Source of the DNA: JAEUMD01 sp937950105
GTDB lineage: Bacteria > Pseudomonadota > Alphaproteobacteria > Rhizobiales > Hyphomicrobiaceae
DNA: 64,000 nt
Direction of reading: 5' to 3'
Assembly: GCA_036821845.1 (NCBI GenBank)
Contig: DAISIT010000004.1
Location: 24,288 to 88,287 of the forward strand
The translations under genes and the position numbers were made by a program. How positions within the stretch are numbered: position 1 is the first letter of the stretch; each line of letters opens with the position of its first letter. The notes under the pieces are model-generated. The model saw nothing but the letters and a program-made list of their open reading frames with translations. It was not told where the DNA came from and made no database searches. Shown here piece by piece: positions 8,135 through 16,444 of the stretch.

Positions 8135-9952
8135 ATGACCGCCGCCGTTCCGGCCCCGAAAGCCCTCGATCTCGGCCCGATGCCGGAGTGGGATCTCAGC
8201 GATCTCTACAAGGCGCCGGATGCGCCCGAGGTGGCGCGCGATCTGGAGAAGGGCGCCGCCGATGCCAAGGCCTTCAAGGCGCGCTATCAGGGCCAGCTCG
8301 CGGGCCTCGCGGCGGATGGCAACAAGCTGGCGGTCGCGGTGCGCGAGTACGAGGCGCTGGCCGATCTGCTCGGCAAGCTCGGCTCCTATGCGGGCCTGCG
8401 CTTCGCCGCCAACCAGGCCGATCCGGCGCGCGCCAAGTTCTACGGCGACGTCAACGACAGGCTGACGCAGGTGTGGGCCGATCTCATCTTCCTCGAGCTG
8501 GAGCTGAACCAGATCGACGACGCGACGCTGGCCGCCGCGCTGAAGGCGCCGGACCTCGCCCGCTACAAGCCGTGGTTCGACGACCTGCGCAAGGAGAAGC
8601 CGCATCAGTTGTCCGAGGACCTCGAGCGGCTGTTCACCGAGAAGGGCCAGACGGGGCGCGGCGCTTTCGATCGCCTGTTCAACGAGACCATGGCGTCGCT
8701 GCGTTTCGACGTCGAGGGTGTCGCCGAGCCGATGGGCCTCGAAGCGACGCTCAACCTGATGTCGGACCCGGCCGAGCCGAAGCGGCGCGCGGGCGCGGAG
8801 GCGCTGGCGAAGACCTTCAAGGATAACGTGCGGCTGTTCACGCTCATCACCAACACGCTGGCCAAGGACAAGGAGATCTCCGACCGCTGGCGTGGCTTCA
8901 AGGATGTCGCCGACAGCCGCCATCTGGCGAACCGCGTCGAGGGGCCGGTGGTCGACGCGCTGGTGGCATCCGTGCGCGCCGCCTATCCGCGCCTGTCGCA
9001 TCGCTACTACGCCATGAAGGCCCGCTGGCTCGGTATGGACAAGCTCTCGCACTGGGATCGCAACGCACCGCTGCCCGAGAAGCCGGATCGCACCATCACG
9101 TGGGCCGAGGCGCAGGAGACGGTGCTGACGGCGTATGCGGGCTTTGCGCCGGAGATGGCGGGTATCGCCAAGAAGTTCTTCGACAAGAGCTGGATCGATG
9201 CGCCGGTGCGGCCGGGCAAGGCGCCGGGCGCCTTCTCGGCGTCGACGGTGCCCTCGGTGCACCCCTATGTGATGATGAACTACCTCGGCAAGCCGCGCGA
9301 CGTGATGACGCTCGCGCACGAGCTCGGCCACGGCGTGCATCAGGTGCTGGCGCAGGCGCAAGGTCCGCTGCTGGCGCCGACGCCGCTGACGCTGGCCGAG
9401 ACCGCCAGCGTGTTCGGCGAGATGCTGACGTTCCAGAAGCTGCTCGCCGAGGCGAAGGACCAGCGCGAGCGCAAGGCGATGCTCGCCGGCAAGGTCGAGG
9501 ACATGATCAACACGGTCGTGCGCCAGATCGCGTTCTATTCGTTCGAGCGCAAGGTGCACGAGGAGCGCCGCCAGGGTGAACTGACCAGCGATCGCCTCGG
9601 CGAGATCTGGATGGAGGTGCAGGCCGAGAGCCTCGGGCCGGCGATCTCGTTCAAGCCGGGCTATGAAGTGTTCTGGACCTACATCCCGCACTTCATCCAT
9701 TCGCCGTTCTACGTCTACGCCTATGCGTTCGGCGACTGCCTCGTGAACTCGCTCTACGGCCTCTACAAGGAGGCGCACCCGGGCTTCGTCGACAAGTACT
9801 TCGACCTGTTGAAAGCCGGCGGCTCGAAGCATCATTCCGAGATGCTGGCCCCCTTCGGCCTCGACGCCCGCGACCCCGAGTTCTGGAACAAGGGGTTGCG
9901 CGTGCTCGAAAGCATGATCGACGAGCTGGAGCGCATGGAGGCTGTGGGGTGA
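8135..9952 (+). CDS. pepF: M3 family oligoendopeptidase F
   Basis: The 605-residue enzyme is a cytoplasmic zinc endopeptidase that cuts short peptides. The zinc site HELGH lies at about residues 395-399 in the segment MTLAHELGHGVHQ, with the third ligand Glu in the LAETASVFGE helix about 25 residues later; the substrate-binding FIHSPFYVYAYAFG segment follows near residue 525. N-terminal helical region is normal for PepF. I place the start at the ATG 8135 because GAGG lies five bases before it; a GTG at 8129 is possible. The stop overlaps the next gene by four bases. Confidence 0.95.
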   Translation: MTAAVPAPKALDLGPMPEWDLSDLYKAPDAPEVARDLEKGAADAKAFKARYQGQLAGLAADGNKLAVAVREYEALADLLGKLGSYAGLRFAANQADPARAKFYGDVNDRLTQVWADLIFLELELNQIDDATLAAALKAPDLARYKPWFDDLRKEKPHQLSEDLERLFTEKGQTGRGAFDRLFNETMASLRFDVEGVAEPMGLEATLNLMSDPAEPKRRAGAEALAKTFKDNVRLFTLITNTLAKDKEISDRWRGFKDVADSRHLANRVEGPVVDALVASVRAAYPRLSHRYYAMKARWLGMDKLSHWDRNAPLPEKPDRTITWAEAQETVLTAYAGFAPEMAGIAKKFFDKSWIDAPVRPGKAPGAFSASTVPSVHPYVMMNYLGKPRDVMTLAHELGHGVHQVLAQAQGPLLAPTPLTLAETASVFGEMLTFQKLLAEAKDQRERKAMLAGKVEDMINTVVRQIAFYSFERKVHEERRQGELTSDRLGEIWMEVQAESLGPAISFKPGYEVFWTYIPHFIHSPFYVYAYAFGDCLVNSLYGLYKEAHPGFVDKYFDLLKAGGSKHHSEMLAPFGLDARDPEFWNKGLRVLESMIDELERMEAVG

Positions 9953-10410
9953 GGGTAAAACATTGCGCCTTGGATTCGGCCGTTGCTGCCTTGGCGGCAG
10001 CCGCGCTGGGCGCATGTGACTTTTATCCGGCCCACCAAGTTCGTGATGTCGAACTCGTCCGCCAAGTTGACGAAATATTCCGTGCGAATCCTGAACGTCC
10101 GGACTTTAGGACCTTCGACAATGGAAACTGGAAGATCGTTTGCGCGGTCGGCGGTATTGGGGACAAAAAGCGGATCCGGGAGGCGGTTCTCGCCAAGGGT
10201 ATTGGTCTCGGTCCCAAAGCGCTCGACGGTCTTAATGTCTACAAGTCTTCTCGCCAGCTCATCTGGCTCACCAAGAATGACGAACTCCGATATGTGCTAA
10301 GCGAAGACTTCTATCAATCGATCCAAATCGGGGTCGTCGTTTGCGTTACGCCTGATCGGCCGGCGATGCACTTTGCGACGGAGTTGGCGATCAAGGCGTC
10401 GGGCAAGTAG
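9949..10410 (+). CDS. Putative lipoprotein of unknown function
   Basis: The 153-residue frame starts with GTG overlapping the pepF stop (GTGA). Residues 10-23 form a hydrophobic stretch ending in ALGAC, a good lipobox, so the mature protein would be lipid-anchored from Cys23. The rest is a small globular domain without a motif I know. Base composition is visibly less GC-rich than pepF and codon use is more relaxed, as in the next gene, which suggests the two arrived together by transfer. A TTG a few codons in is an alternative start. Confidence 0.6.
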   Translation: MRVKHCALDSAVAALAAAALGACDFYPAHQVRDVELVRQVDEIFRANPERPDFRTFDNGNWKIVCAVGGIGDKKRIREAVLAKGIGLGPKALDGLNVYKSSRQLIWLTKNDELRYVLSEDFYQSIQIGVVVCVTPDRPAMHFATELAIKASGK

Positions 10411-10413
10411 GCT

Positions 10414-10847
10414 ATGGCCGATTTCGAAAGTTGGATTGAGCTGTGGGATTGGGATGGCCAAGGTTGCGGAATCATAATCTCCCGAAGTTCAGGCACGAAA
10501 TGGCTCCAGCAGGCAGGAGGTCTCTCGTGCGAGCAGCGAGTGCTTGAGGGCGACTATGTGAGACTCGGGCAAGTCCCAGAAGTGTTGCGAGATCATTTCA
10601 TTGGTTCCAAATATAGGGGCGCTGCGACAGTGAGCGCGGAATCGACCAGAAGACTGCTGCGTTCATTGACCGGCAAGTGTTACGCAAAGGACCTTTGGGG
10701 CCATTGGACTTCCTGAAGGTTGATCGAGATCGGCTCCGCGAGTCCATCGAAGCCTGGGTCCACTTACGCATTGCGCCAAATCAGGATGCACGCTTCGCCA
10801 ACAAAGTTGAGCAAACGGGAGTGCTCGTTTGGCCGAATAGCGACTAA
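10414..10847 (+). pseudogene. DUF6210-like gene interrupted by a frameshift
   Basis: An ATG at 10414, three bases after the lipoprotein gene, opens a 100-codon frame (start MADFESWIELWDWDGQG) that stops with TGA at 10714. A second frame, one base off, is open from 10617 to the TAA at 10845 and has strong protein character: FLKVDRDRLRESIEAWVHLR and the end GVLVWPNSD. Joined, the two halves give about 144 residues in the order expected for DUF6210 proteins, whose end I recall as WPNSD-like. The shift must lie between 10617 and 10716. It is either a real decay event or a sequencing error. Base composition is lower in GC than the neighbourhood. Confidence 0.65.
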
Positions 10848-11082
10848 GGAGGCGCGCCGGCTAGCGGATTAGGGCCGGCGGGCCAGTTTCGGTCTGCGGA
10901 ACATCCGCGGAAAAAAGCTGCGGCTCTCGGCAAACTCGCAGCAGCAACGCTTGCGGATCACGCATTGCGACATGCGGGGGTGCCGGCCGTCGCCGAGTGG
11001 CACGTCAAAGCGTTAACCTTGTTCTGCGCTGACGGTCGGATGCGGGATTGCCCGACGGCCTTGCGCCCCCCAGATCACGGGC

Positions 11083-11304
11083 ATGCAAGACCTTCTGGAA
11101 GCTGTCCTCGCCCCGCTCGTCGAACTTGCGCTCTACGCTGTCGGCCGCCCGCTACTCTGGATGCTCGGGTTCGACGCGAGTGACACCGGGCAGTTGGAGG
11201 AGATCGTCGGCCTCGTCCTGATCGGGCTCGGCGGCGCAACCGCTGTCTATGTCTTCGGCGTCTTCGACGCGAGCGCGATTGGGGCGGCCGCCGGCTCCAA
11301 CTAG
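11083..11304 (+). CDS. Small membrane protein
   Basis: The 73-residue frame encodes two hydrophobic segments (LLEAVLAPLVELALYAVG and LEEIVGLVLIGLGGATAVYVFGVF) joined by a short polar stretch. No family is recognised. It ends immediately before the operator pair of the toxin-antitoxin genes and has a normal high-GC composition. The ATG at 11083 has no strong ribosome binding site. Moderately likely to be real. Confidence 0.5.
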   Translation: MQDLLEAVLAPLVELALYAVGRPLLWMLGFDASDTGQLEEIVGLVLIGLGGATAVYVFGVFDASAIGAAAGSN

Positions 11305-11305
11305 C

Positions 11306-11360
11306 GCGTTATACATCCTGTACAACACGCCGGGCTTGCGTTATACATTTTGTACAACGC
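11306..11360. promoter_or_regulatory. Two phased palindromic operators before the AbrB/Doc genes
   Basis: Two near-identical palindromes occupy 11306-11330 and 11338-11360. Each begins GCGTTATACAT and ends TGTACAAC, so each has arms GTTATACA and TGTACAAC (one mismatch). Their starts are 32 bases apart, about three helical turns, which places both on the same face of DNA. They lie 20-74 bases before the antitoxin start, the usual place for autoregulation by an AbrB/MazE-type antitoxin-toxin complex. Confidence 0.65.
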
Positions 11361-11379
11361 CTCGCCGGAGCAACCCGCC

Positions 11380-11607
11380 ATGAAGCTGCAACTCAAGAAG
11401 ATCGGCAACTCGACCGGTCTTATCCTGCCGAAGGAGTTGCTGGCGCGCCTCGGGCTCGAGGAAGGTGACGCGCTGGTGGTCAGCGAGACGCCGGACGGGC
11501 TCAATCTCCATATCACCAAGGGCGACGAGACGTTCGAGCGGGGGCTCGAGATCGCCCGCAAGGCCATGAAGACGTATCACAACGCCCTCAAGGAGCTGGC
11601 GAAGTGA
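11380..11607 (+). CDS. AbrB/MazE-family antitoxin
   Basis: The 75-residue protein starts MKLQLKKIGNSTGLILPKEL, the swapped-hairpin AbrB/SpoVT DNA-binding fold (residues 1-45), followed by a short helical tail that would wrap and inhibit the toxin. It probably represses its own operon through the twin palindromes just upstream. The ATG at 11380 has GGAG ten bases before it. Its stop overlaps the start of the Doc-like toxin gene (GTGA), so the two are translated together. Confidence 0.88.
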   Translation: MKLQLKKIGNSTGLILPKELLARLGLEEGDALVVSETPDGLNLHITKGDETFERGLEIARKAMKTYHNALKELAK

Positions 11608-11990
11608 GCGAGCCGGTCTGGCTCTCGGCCGAGCTGGTGATCGCCATCCACGAGGAGCAGCTTCGCATCTACGGTGGCCCGCCCGGCATCCGTGATCGCG
11701 GCATGCTGGAGAGCGCGCTCGGCCGCGCGCCGAACAAGTGGAGCTATGGCGAAACCGATCTCGCCGCACTGGCGGCTGCCTATGCCTATGGCATCGCGAA
11801 GAACCATCCGTTCGTCGATGGCAACAAGCGCGCATCGCTGCTGTCGCTGATCACGTTCCTCGGCTTGAACGGTGTCGATTTCTTCGTTGCAGAGGCCGAC
11901 GCTGCGGCCGCCATCCTGTGGCTTGCGGCGGGCGAGGTCGAGGAAGAGGGCCTGACGCGCTGGATACGGGACAACTGGCCGGCAGGGTGA
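11604..11990 (+). CDS. doc: Doc-type (death-on-curing) Fic-fold toxin
   Basis: The 128-residue protein carries HPFVDGNKR at about residues 72-80, the Fic/Doc motif HxFx(D/E)GNKR. Doc of phage P1 phosphorylates elongation factor EF-Tu with ATP and stops translation; the same activity is likely here because the final Arg-rich loop ends after the NKR as in Doc. N-terminal segment IYGGPPGIRDRGMLESAL is typical of this family. The GTG start overlaps the antitoxin stop by four bases. The partner is an AbrB-type rather than a Phd-type antitoxin, a pairing seen in other genomes. Confidence 0.9.
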   Translation: MSEPVWLSAELVIAIHEEQLRIYGGPPGIRDRGMLESALGRAPNKWSYGETDLAALAAAYAYGIAKNHPFVDGNKRASLLSLITFLGLNGVDFFVAEADAAAAILWLAAGEVEEEGLTRWIRDNWPAG

Positions 11991-12002
11991 CGTGCCGCAC
12001 AC

Positions 12003-12533
12003 TCAGCCGCCGCGCGGCTTTGCGCGCGAGGGTTCCCGAGGCGGTGCAGCGGTCCCGGCACCGGCACTCGCTCTGCTCGCAGACACCGGCTCGGTGGTCT
12101 CCGTCCCGCCGATGCCGGTCAGGAACTCGGCGCACTTGGCGCGGATGTCCTTGAGGTCGCGCAGCGAACGGTCGAGATCGGCGCGCTTGCGGTTGAGATC
12201 GGCGATCGCGGCCTCCACCTTCGCCACAAGCGCCTCGGTCTGCACCCGCTGCGAGGGATCGACGTCGTAGAGCGCCAGATACTCGGCAATATCCTCAAGT
12301 GAGAAGCCGAGGTTCTTGCCGCGCAGGATCAGCGCGAGGCGCGCGCGGTCGCGGCGCGAATAGATGCGCGCCGTGCCGGCCCGAAGCGGCGCGATCAGCC
12401 CGCGTGCCTCGTAGAAGCGTATGGTACGCGTCGTGATGTCGAACTCGGCCGCGAGCTGACCTATGGTGAAGGTCTGCCCGCCGTCGCGCGCGCCGGCCAC
12501 GTCGTCGAACTCCTCGTCGATGTCCCTGCTCAT
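12003..12533 (-). CDS. MerR-family transcriptional regulator
   Basis: The 176-residue protein has an N-terminal winged helix (TFTIGQLAAEFDITTRTIRFYEARGLI, about residues 20-45) and a long coiled coil (about 85-140) for dimerisation. It lacks the Cys residues of metal-sensing MerR proteins and resembles the LiuR/AtuR type that controls acyl-CoA and branched-chain catabolism. The ATG at 12533 overlaps the stop of the acyl-CoA ligase gene (ATGA), so it is the second gene of that operon and is likely to sense an acyl-CoA-related signal. The last 30 residues are Pro/Ala/Arg-rich and probably disordered. Confidence 0.85.
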   Translation of the reverse strand: MSRDIDEEFDDVAGARDGGQTFTIGQLAAEFDITTRTIRFYEARGLIAPLRAGTARIYSRRDRARLALILRGKNLGFSLEDIAEYLALYDVDPSQRVQTEALVAKVEAAIADLNRKRADLDRSLRDLKDIRAKCAEFLTGIGGTETTEPVSASRASAGAGTAAPPREPSRAKPRGG

Positions 12534-14251
12534 CCCTTGGCTTGCCGTGCGGCCTCTTCCTGTTTCAGCTCTTTCTTCGAGAGCTTGCCGATCATGGTCT
12601 TCGGCAATGCGGCGCGGAACTCGATTTCGGACGGCAACTCGATCCTGGAAATCTTCTTCTCGAGATGCGCCATGACCTGCTCGACCGTCAGATGCTGCCC
12701 GTCCTTGATCTTGATGAAGGCTTTTGGCGCCTCGCCCCGGTACTTGTCCTTGATGCCGATCACGGTGACTTCCTCGACCTCGGGGATCTCGTAGATGCGC
12801 TCCTCGATCTGGCGCGGGTAGACATTGTAGCCCGAGCAGATGATGAGGTCCTTGATGCGATCCTCGATCGCGAAGAAGCCGTCCTCGTCCATGCGCGCGA
12901 CATCGCCGGTGCGCAGGAAGCCATCTTTGGTGAAGACGTCGGCGGTTTCCTTCGGGCGGTTCCAGTAGCCTTTCATGACCTGCGGACCGGCGATGCAAAC
13001 TTCGCCCTTCTCGCCCTGCGGCACCTCGACATCGGCGTCGTCGAGCGAGCGCAGCGAGATGTAGGTCGCCGGCAGCGGGATGCCGATCTTGCCGGAGCGC
13101 TTCGGCCCATCGAGCGGATTGCATGTGACGACCGGCGAGGTCTCGGAAAGGCCGTAGCCCTCGACCAGCTTGCAGCCGGTCAGGTCCTCGAACTTCTGCT
13201 TCACCTCGACCGGCAGCGGCGCGCCGCCCGACAGGCAGAACTTCAGCGACGAGAGATCGAATGTCTTGATTTTCGGGTGGTTCTGGAGGGCGGTGAACAG
13301 CGTCGGCACGCCCGGCATCACGGTCGGTCTGGTCTGGGTGATGAGCTTCAGCGCATCGTTCAGAACGAAGCGCGGCATGATGATGACCTCGGCCGCCTTG
13401 GCGATGGCGAAGTTCATGACCACGGTCATCGCGAACACGTGGAAGAACGGCAGCACGCCCATCACCCGCTCGTCGCCATCGACGAGTTCGGGCGCCCAGC
13501 TCACCACCTGCAGCACGTTGATGTAGCAGTTGGCGTGGGTCAGCATGGCGCCCTTGGGCGTGCCGGTGGTGCCGCCGGTGTACTGCAACACGGCGATGTC
13601 GTTCGCCGGATCGATGGCGACGGGGGTACGCGGGCCCTGGTCGGTCATCACGCGGTCTTCGGTGACGACCTTGTCGGCCATCGCCGAGGACGACACGCTG
13701 GCCAGTTCCTTGCCCTTGAACAGGCGGAACAGGATCGACTTGGTGGCCGGCAGCAGCGCGGGGAACGAGGCGACGATGGCGCGCTTCAGGACGCCCGAGG
13801 CGAGCAGGGCCTCGACCTTGTCGAACAAAAGCTTGAGGTCCAGCGTCACCATGATCTCGGTGTCGCTGTCCCTGACCTGGAACGTCAGTTCGTCGACCGT
13901 ATACAGCGGATTGAAGTTGACGACGACTCCGCCCGCCTTCAGCACCGCATAGTAGTAGACGATGAACGTCGCCGAATTGGGCAGGAACAGCCCGACCTTG
14001 GTGCCCTTGCGCACGCCGAGCTTCTGCAGCCCTGCCGCCGCCTTCTCGACCTGGCGGCCGAGTTCGGCGTAAGTCATCGTCTTGCCGAGGAAGTTCGTCG
14101 CCGGCCGGTTGCCGAACCGAGCCACGGCCTTGTCCAGCAGGGTATACAGCGGCTGCGGCTCGAAAGTCTGCCGCCAGACGACTCCCTCGGGATAAGACTT
14201 CAGCCAGCGCGGGCTGCTATGGCTCTCCAGGGGTGCGACATCTGCGGTCAT
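12530..14251 (-). CDS. fadD: Long-chain fatty acid-CoA ligase
   Basis: The 573-residue enzyme activates fatty acids to acyl-CoA with ATP through an acyl-AMP intermediate. The ATP-binding P-loop YTGGTTGTPKG lies at 224-234; the A5 motif VEGYGLSETSP and the A7/A8 segments (FLRTGDVARMDEDGFFAIEDRIKD, split here by position) are in order, and the catalytic Lys of the C-terminal cap lies in PKTMIGKLSKKEL. Length fits FadD. GGAGGAAAGCAGG directly before the ATG at 14251 supports the start. It is the first gene of an operon with the MerR regulator. Confidence 0.94.
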   Translation of the reverse strand: MTADVAPLESHSSPRWLKSYPEGVVWRQTFEPQPLYTLLDKAVARFGNRPATNFLGKTMTYAELGRQVEKAAAGLQKLGVRKGTKVGLFLPNSATFIVYYYAVLKAGGVVVNFNPLYTVDELTFQVRDSDTEIMVTLDLKLLFDKVEALLASGVLKRAIVASFPALLPATKSILFRLFKGKELASVSSSAMADKVVTEDRVMTDQGPRTPVAIDPANDIAVLQYTGGTTGTPKGAMLTHANCYINVLQVVSWAPELVDGDERVMGVLPFFHVFAMTVVMNFAIAKAAEVIIMPRFVLNDALKLITQTRPTVMPGVPTLFTALQNHPKIKTFDLSSLKFCLSGGAPLPVEVKQKFEDLTGCKLVEGYGLSETSPVVTCNPLDGPKRSGKIGIPLPATYISLRSLDDADVEVPQGEKGEVCIAGPQVMKGYWNRPKETADVFTKDGFLRTGDVARMDEDGFFAIEDRIKDLIICSGYNVYPRQIEERIYEIPEVEEVTVIGIKDKYRGEAPKAFIKIKDGQHLTVEQVMAHLEKKISRIELPSEIEFRAALPKTMIGKLSKKELKQEEAARQAKG

Positions 14252-14622
14252 CCTGCTTTCCTCCCTATGCGGTCACACGACTTTGGTCGTGCGCCACCGC
14301 CGAAGCCGGGGACCGTCCGATCTTTTGCCGACGTTTCCCAAGCGACCCTAGATGACGACTATTGAACACTTTTTCAGGGGTTTCGGCTAGAACGCTCGGA
14401 CGACACGGTGTGCATGAGCGCTAAACACGTGCAGGTGGGACTTTGCTGTCGCGAATGCGGCGACTTGTCTTGCGGTTGTCGTTGGACGGGCGTGCGCTGG
14501 ACGAGCGTGACGTTTAAGTATAAGCACGGCCGGAACTTGTGCGCCGGCTGGCTGTCGAACTATTTGGTTGAGTGAAACAGGTTGTCCGGCTGCGGGCGCG
14601 CAGACGCGGATGGGAGAGCGAG
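14252..14622. other. Intergenic region between divergent fadD and acyl carrier protein genes
   Basis: About 370 bases without a gene. An AT-richer stretch near 14355-14400 (TTGAACACTTTTTCAGG) and another near 14500-14575 may hold promoters for fadD and the acyl carrier protein gene respectively, but no clear operator or hairpin is visible. A GGGAGAGCGAG stretch just before 14623 is the ribosome binding site of the acyl carrier protein. Confidence 0.4.
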
Positions 14623-14898
14623 ATGGACGAAGTCGCCACGAAGATCATCGAGATCCTCAAGAAGCACATGAAGGAGCCGAGGGACAATATCGAACTCTCT
14701 ACTCCGCTCACGGACTTGAAGATCGAGTCGCTCGACCTCGCGATGATTGTCTTCGACATCGAGGACAGCTTCCAGATCGAGATCCCCTACAACGCGAACG
14801 AAGAAGTCGAAGACTTCAAGACCGTCGGCTCGGTCGTCGATCGCGTGAAGAGCCTGATCGCTGCGGGCCCGGCTGGTGCTGGCGCCGCCAAGGCCTGA
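14623..14898 (+). CDS. Acyl carrier protein (dedicated, non-housekeeping type)
   Basis: The 91-residue acidic protein is a four-helix acyl carrier protein. The attachment Ser for 4'-phosphopantetheine lies in LKIESLDLAMIVFDIED. The sequence departs from housekeeping AcpP (which has DSLD and a KIPDE-like context), and it is paired with its own ketosynthase downstream, so it likely serves a special fatty acid. The AcpXL-type very-long-chain or hopanoid-linked pathways of Rhizobiales are candidates, but the rest of such a cluster is not in the window. The ATG at 14623 has GGGAGAGCG upstream. Confidence 0.85.
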   Translation: MDEVATKIIEILKKHMKEPRDNIELSTPLTDLKIESLDLAMIVFDIEDSFQIEIPYNANEEVEDFKTVGSVVDRVKSLIAAGPAGAGAAKA

Positions 14899-14963
14899 AC
14901 TCCGGAGCGCCTCGCGGCGCTCACGCCCTTTCTTCGTCCGCGCTTTTGTCGGCGCGGTGTTCC

Positions 14964-14999
14964 GGCCGTCGCCGCGCGAGCTGCGGCGGCCTTTTGTTC
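14964..14999 (+). terminator. Intrinsic terminator after the acyl carrier protein gene
   Basis: A GC-rich hairpin with arms GGCCGTCGC and GCGGCGGCC (one mismatch, loop of about ten bases) is followed by TTTTGTTCTT. It lies 66-100 bases after the acyl carrier protein stop and ends 22 bases before the ketosynthase start. It would lower read-through, so the ketosynthase may have its own promoter or be expressed at a lower level. Confidence 0.6.
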
Positions 15000-15021
15000 T
15001 TAGCGTAGAGTGTGCACAGCG

Positions 15022-16254
15022 ATGAAAAGAGCGGACGGCTCACGCCGCGTCGTCGTTACCGGCATGGGCGCGGTGACGCCCATCGGTCTGGATGTCAACG
15101 AGTATTGGGCATCGCTCAAGGCCGGCAAATGCGGCGTCGGCCGCATCGAGAACTTCCCGATCGAGGATCTCTACATCCCGATCGCAGGCGAGATCAAAGG
15201 TTTCGATCCGGCCACGCACGTCAAGAGCAAGCAGGTCCAGTACGGCGAGCGCTACTCGTGGTTCGCCGGGCGCGCCGCGGACGAGGCCTGGACCCAGTCC
15301 GGCCTGGCAAAGCCTTACGGTAACCCCTACCGCGCCTGCTGCATCGTCGGCTCCGGTGCCGGCGGCTACTCGACGGTCGAGAACGCCTATCGCTCTCTGT
15401 TCATCGAGAACAAGAAGGCGACGCACCCGCTGACGCTGCTGCGCATCATCGTGTCGTCGGCGTCCGCGCACGTCGGCATCGAGTATGGCATCAAGGGACC
15501 GACGTTCGCCACCTGCTCGGCCTGCTCGACGGCCACGCACGCCATCTCGCTCGCCTACGACTACATCCGCAACGGTGTCGTCGATGTCGGCGTCGCCGGC
15601 GCCTCGGAAGCCGTGCTGACGTACGGCTCGATGCGCGTCTGGCAGGCCATGCGCGTGCTCTCGCCCGATGGCTGCTTCCCCTTCAACAAGAAGCGCAACG
15701 GCACCGTGCTCGCCGAGGGCGCCGGCATCCTGATCCTCGAGGAATACGAGCATGCGCGCCGTCGCGGCGCGCCGATCCTGGCCGAGCTGCTCGGCTGCGG
15801 CCTCTCGTCCGACAGCAAGGACATGGTGAACCCGGACATCGACGGTCCGCGCTCGGCCATGCAGCTGGCGCTCGACGATGCCGGGCTCGATCCGTCCGAG
15901 ATCGACTATCTCAACGCGCACGGCACCGCGACGGCGCTCAACGACGTCAACGAGACGAACGCCATCAAGGCGGTGTTCGGGGACCATGCGTCGAAGCTCG
16001 CCATCTCGTCGACCAAGTCGATGACCGGCCATCTGCTCGGCGCCGGTGGCGGCATCGAGGCGATCGCCTGCATCAAGGCGATGGAGGAGGGCTTCGTTCC
16101 GCCGACCATCAACCTCACCGACCCGGACCCGAAGTGCGACCTCGACTACGTGCCGAACGTCGGCCGCGAGAAGAAGGTGCGCTATACGATGTCGAACTCG
16201 TTCGCGTTCGGCGGCCTCAATGCGGTGCTGGTGTTCGGCCCGCCGCCGGCCTGA
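15022..16254 (+). CDS. Beta-ketoacyl-ACP synthase, FabF family
   Basis: The 410-residue enzyme condenses malonyl-ACP with an acyl chain. It has the thiolase-fold Cys-His-His triad: Cys168 in TCSACSTATHAI, His in YLNAHGTATALND and His in KSMTGHLLGAGG, plus the SFAFGGLNAVLVF end. KSII (FabF) members use TACSTGTH; here the nucleophile context is SACSTATH, so it is a divergent member. Together with the acyl carrier protein just upstream it makes a dedicated elongation pair. I prefer the ATG at 15022; a GTG at 15010 is an alternative. Confidence 0.92.
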   Translation: MKRADGSRRVVVTGMGAVTPIGLDVNEYWASLKAGKCGVGRIENFPIEDLYIPIAGEIKGFDPATHVKSKQVQYGERYSWFAGRAADEAWTQSGLAKPYGNPYRACCIVGSGAGGYSTVENAYRSLFIENKKATHPLTLLRIIVSSASAHVGIEYGIKGPTFATCSACSTATHAISLAYDYIRNGVVDVGVAGASEAVLTYGSMRVWQAMRVLSPDGCFPFNKKRNGTVLAEGAGILILEEYEHARRRGAPILAELLGCGLSSDSKDMVNPDIDGPRSAMQLALDDAGLDPSEIDYLNAHGTATALNDVNETNAIKAVFGDHASKLAISSTKSMTGHLLGAGGGIEAIACIKAMEEGFVPPTINLTDPDPKCDLDYVPNVGREKKVRYTMSNSFAFGGLNAVLVFGPPPA

Positions 16255-16302
16255 TAAGGGACGACACGGCCGCGCGGTTCCGCCGCCAGTTGTGATTTCG
16301 CG

Positions 16303-16327
16303 ACGGGCGCCCTTGTGGTGCCCGTTT
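16303..16327 (+). terminator. Candidate intrinsic terminator after the ketosynthase gene
   Basis: A hairpin with arms ACGGGCGCC and GGTGCCCGT (one mismatch, loop CTTGT-like) is followed by TTT and lies about 50 bases after the ketosynthase stop. The T-run is short, so the call is moderate. Confidence 0.45.
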
Positions 16328-16444
16328 GCGTTGGTGAAACTGTCGACCATGCCGACAGACATCCTGCGCGCGCGCAATCACCGCTCCCTCCGCAAGACTG
16401 AAGGTCCGCGATCGGTCCAGGACGGGACGGCGCGGCAGCGGCGC

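Noticed and set aside
8120..10015. A 631-codon open frame on the minus strand opposite pepF
   Set aside because: It is a mirror frame of a high-GC gene: no motif, His/Arg/Leu-heavy composition, and pepF on the other strand has full family motifs.
10850..11082. Inverted repeat CGCCGGC/GCCGGCG near 10855-10880 as a terminator
   Set aside because: No T-run follows and such short GC repeats are frequent by chance here; the rest of the gap holds no gene I can support.
12542..14365. A 607-codon plus-strand frame opposite fadD
   Set aside because: Shadow of fadD; repetitive Asp/Val/Leu composition and no family sign.
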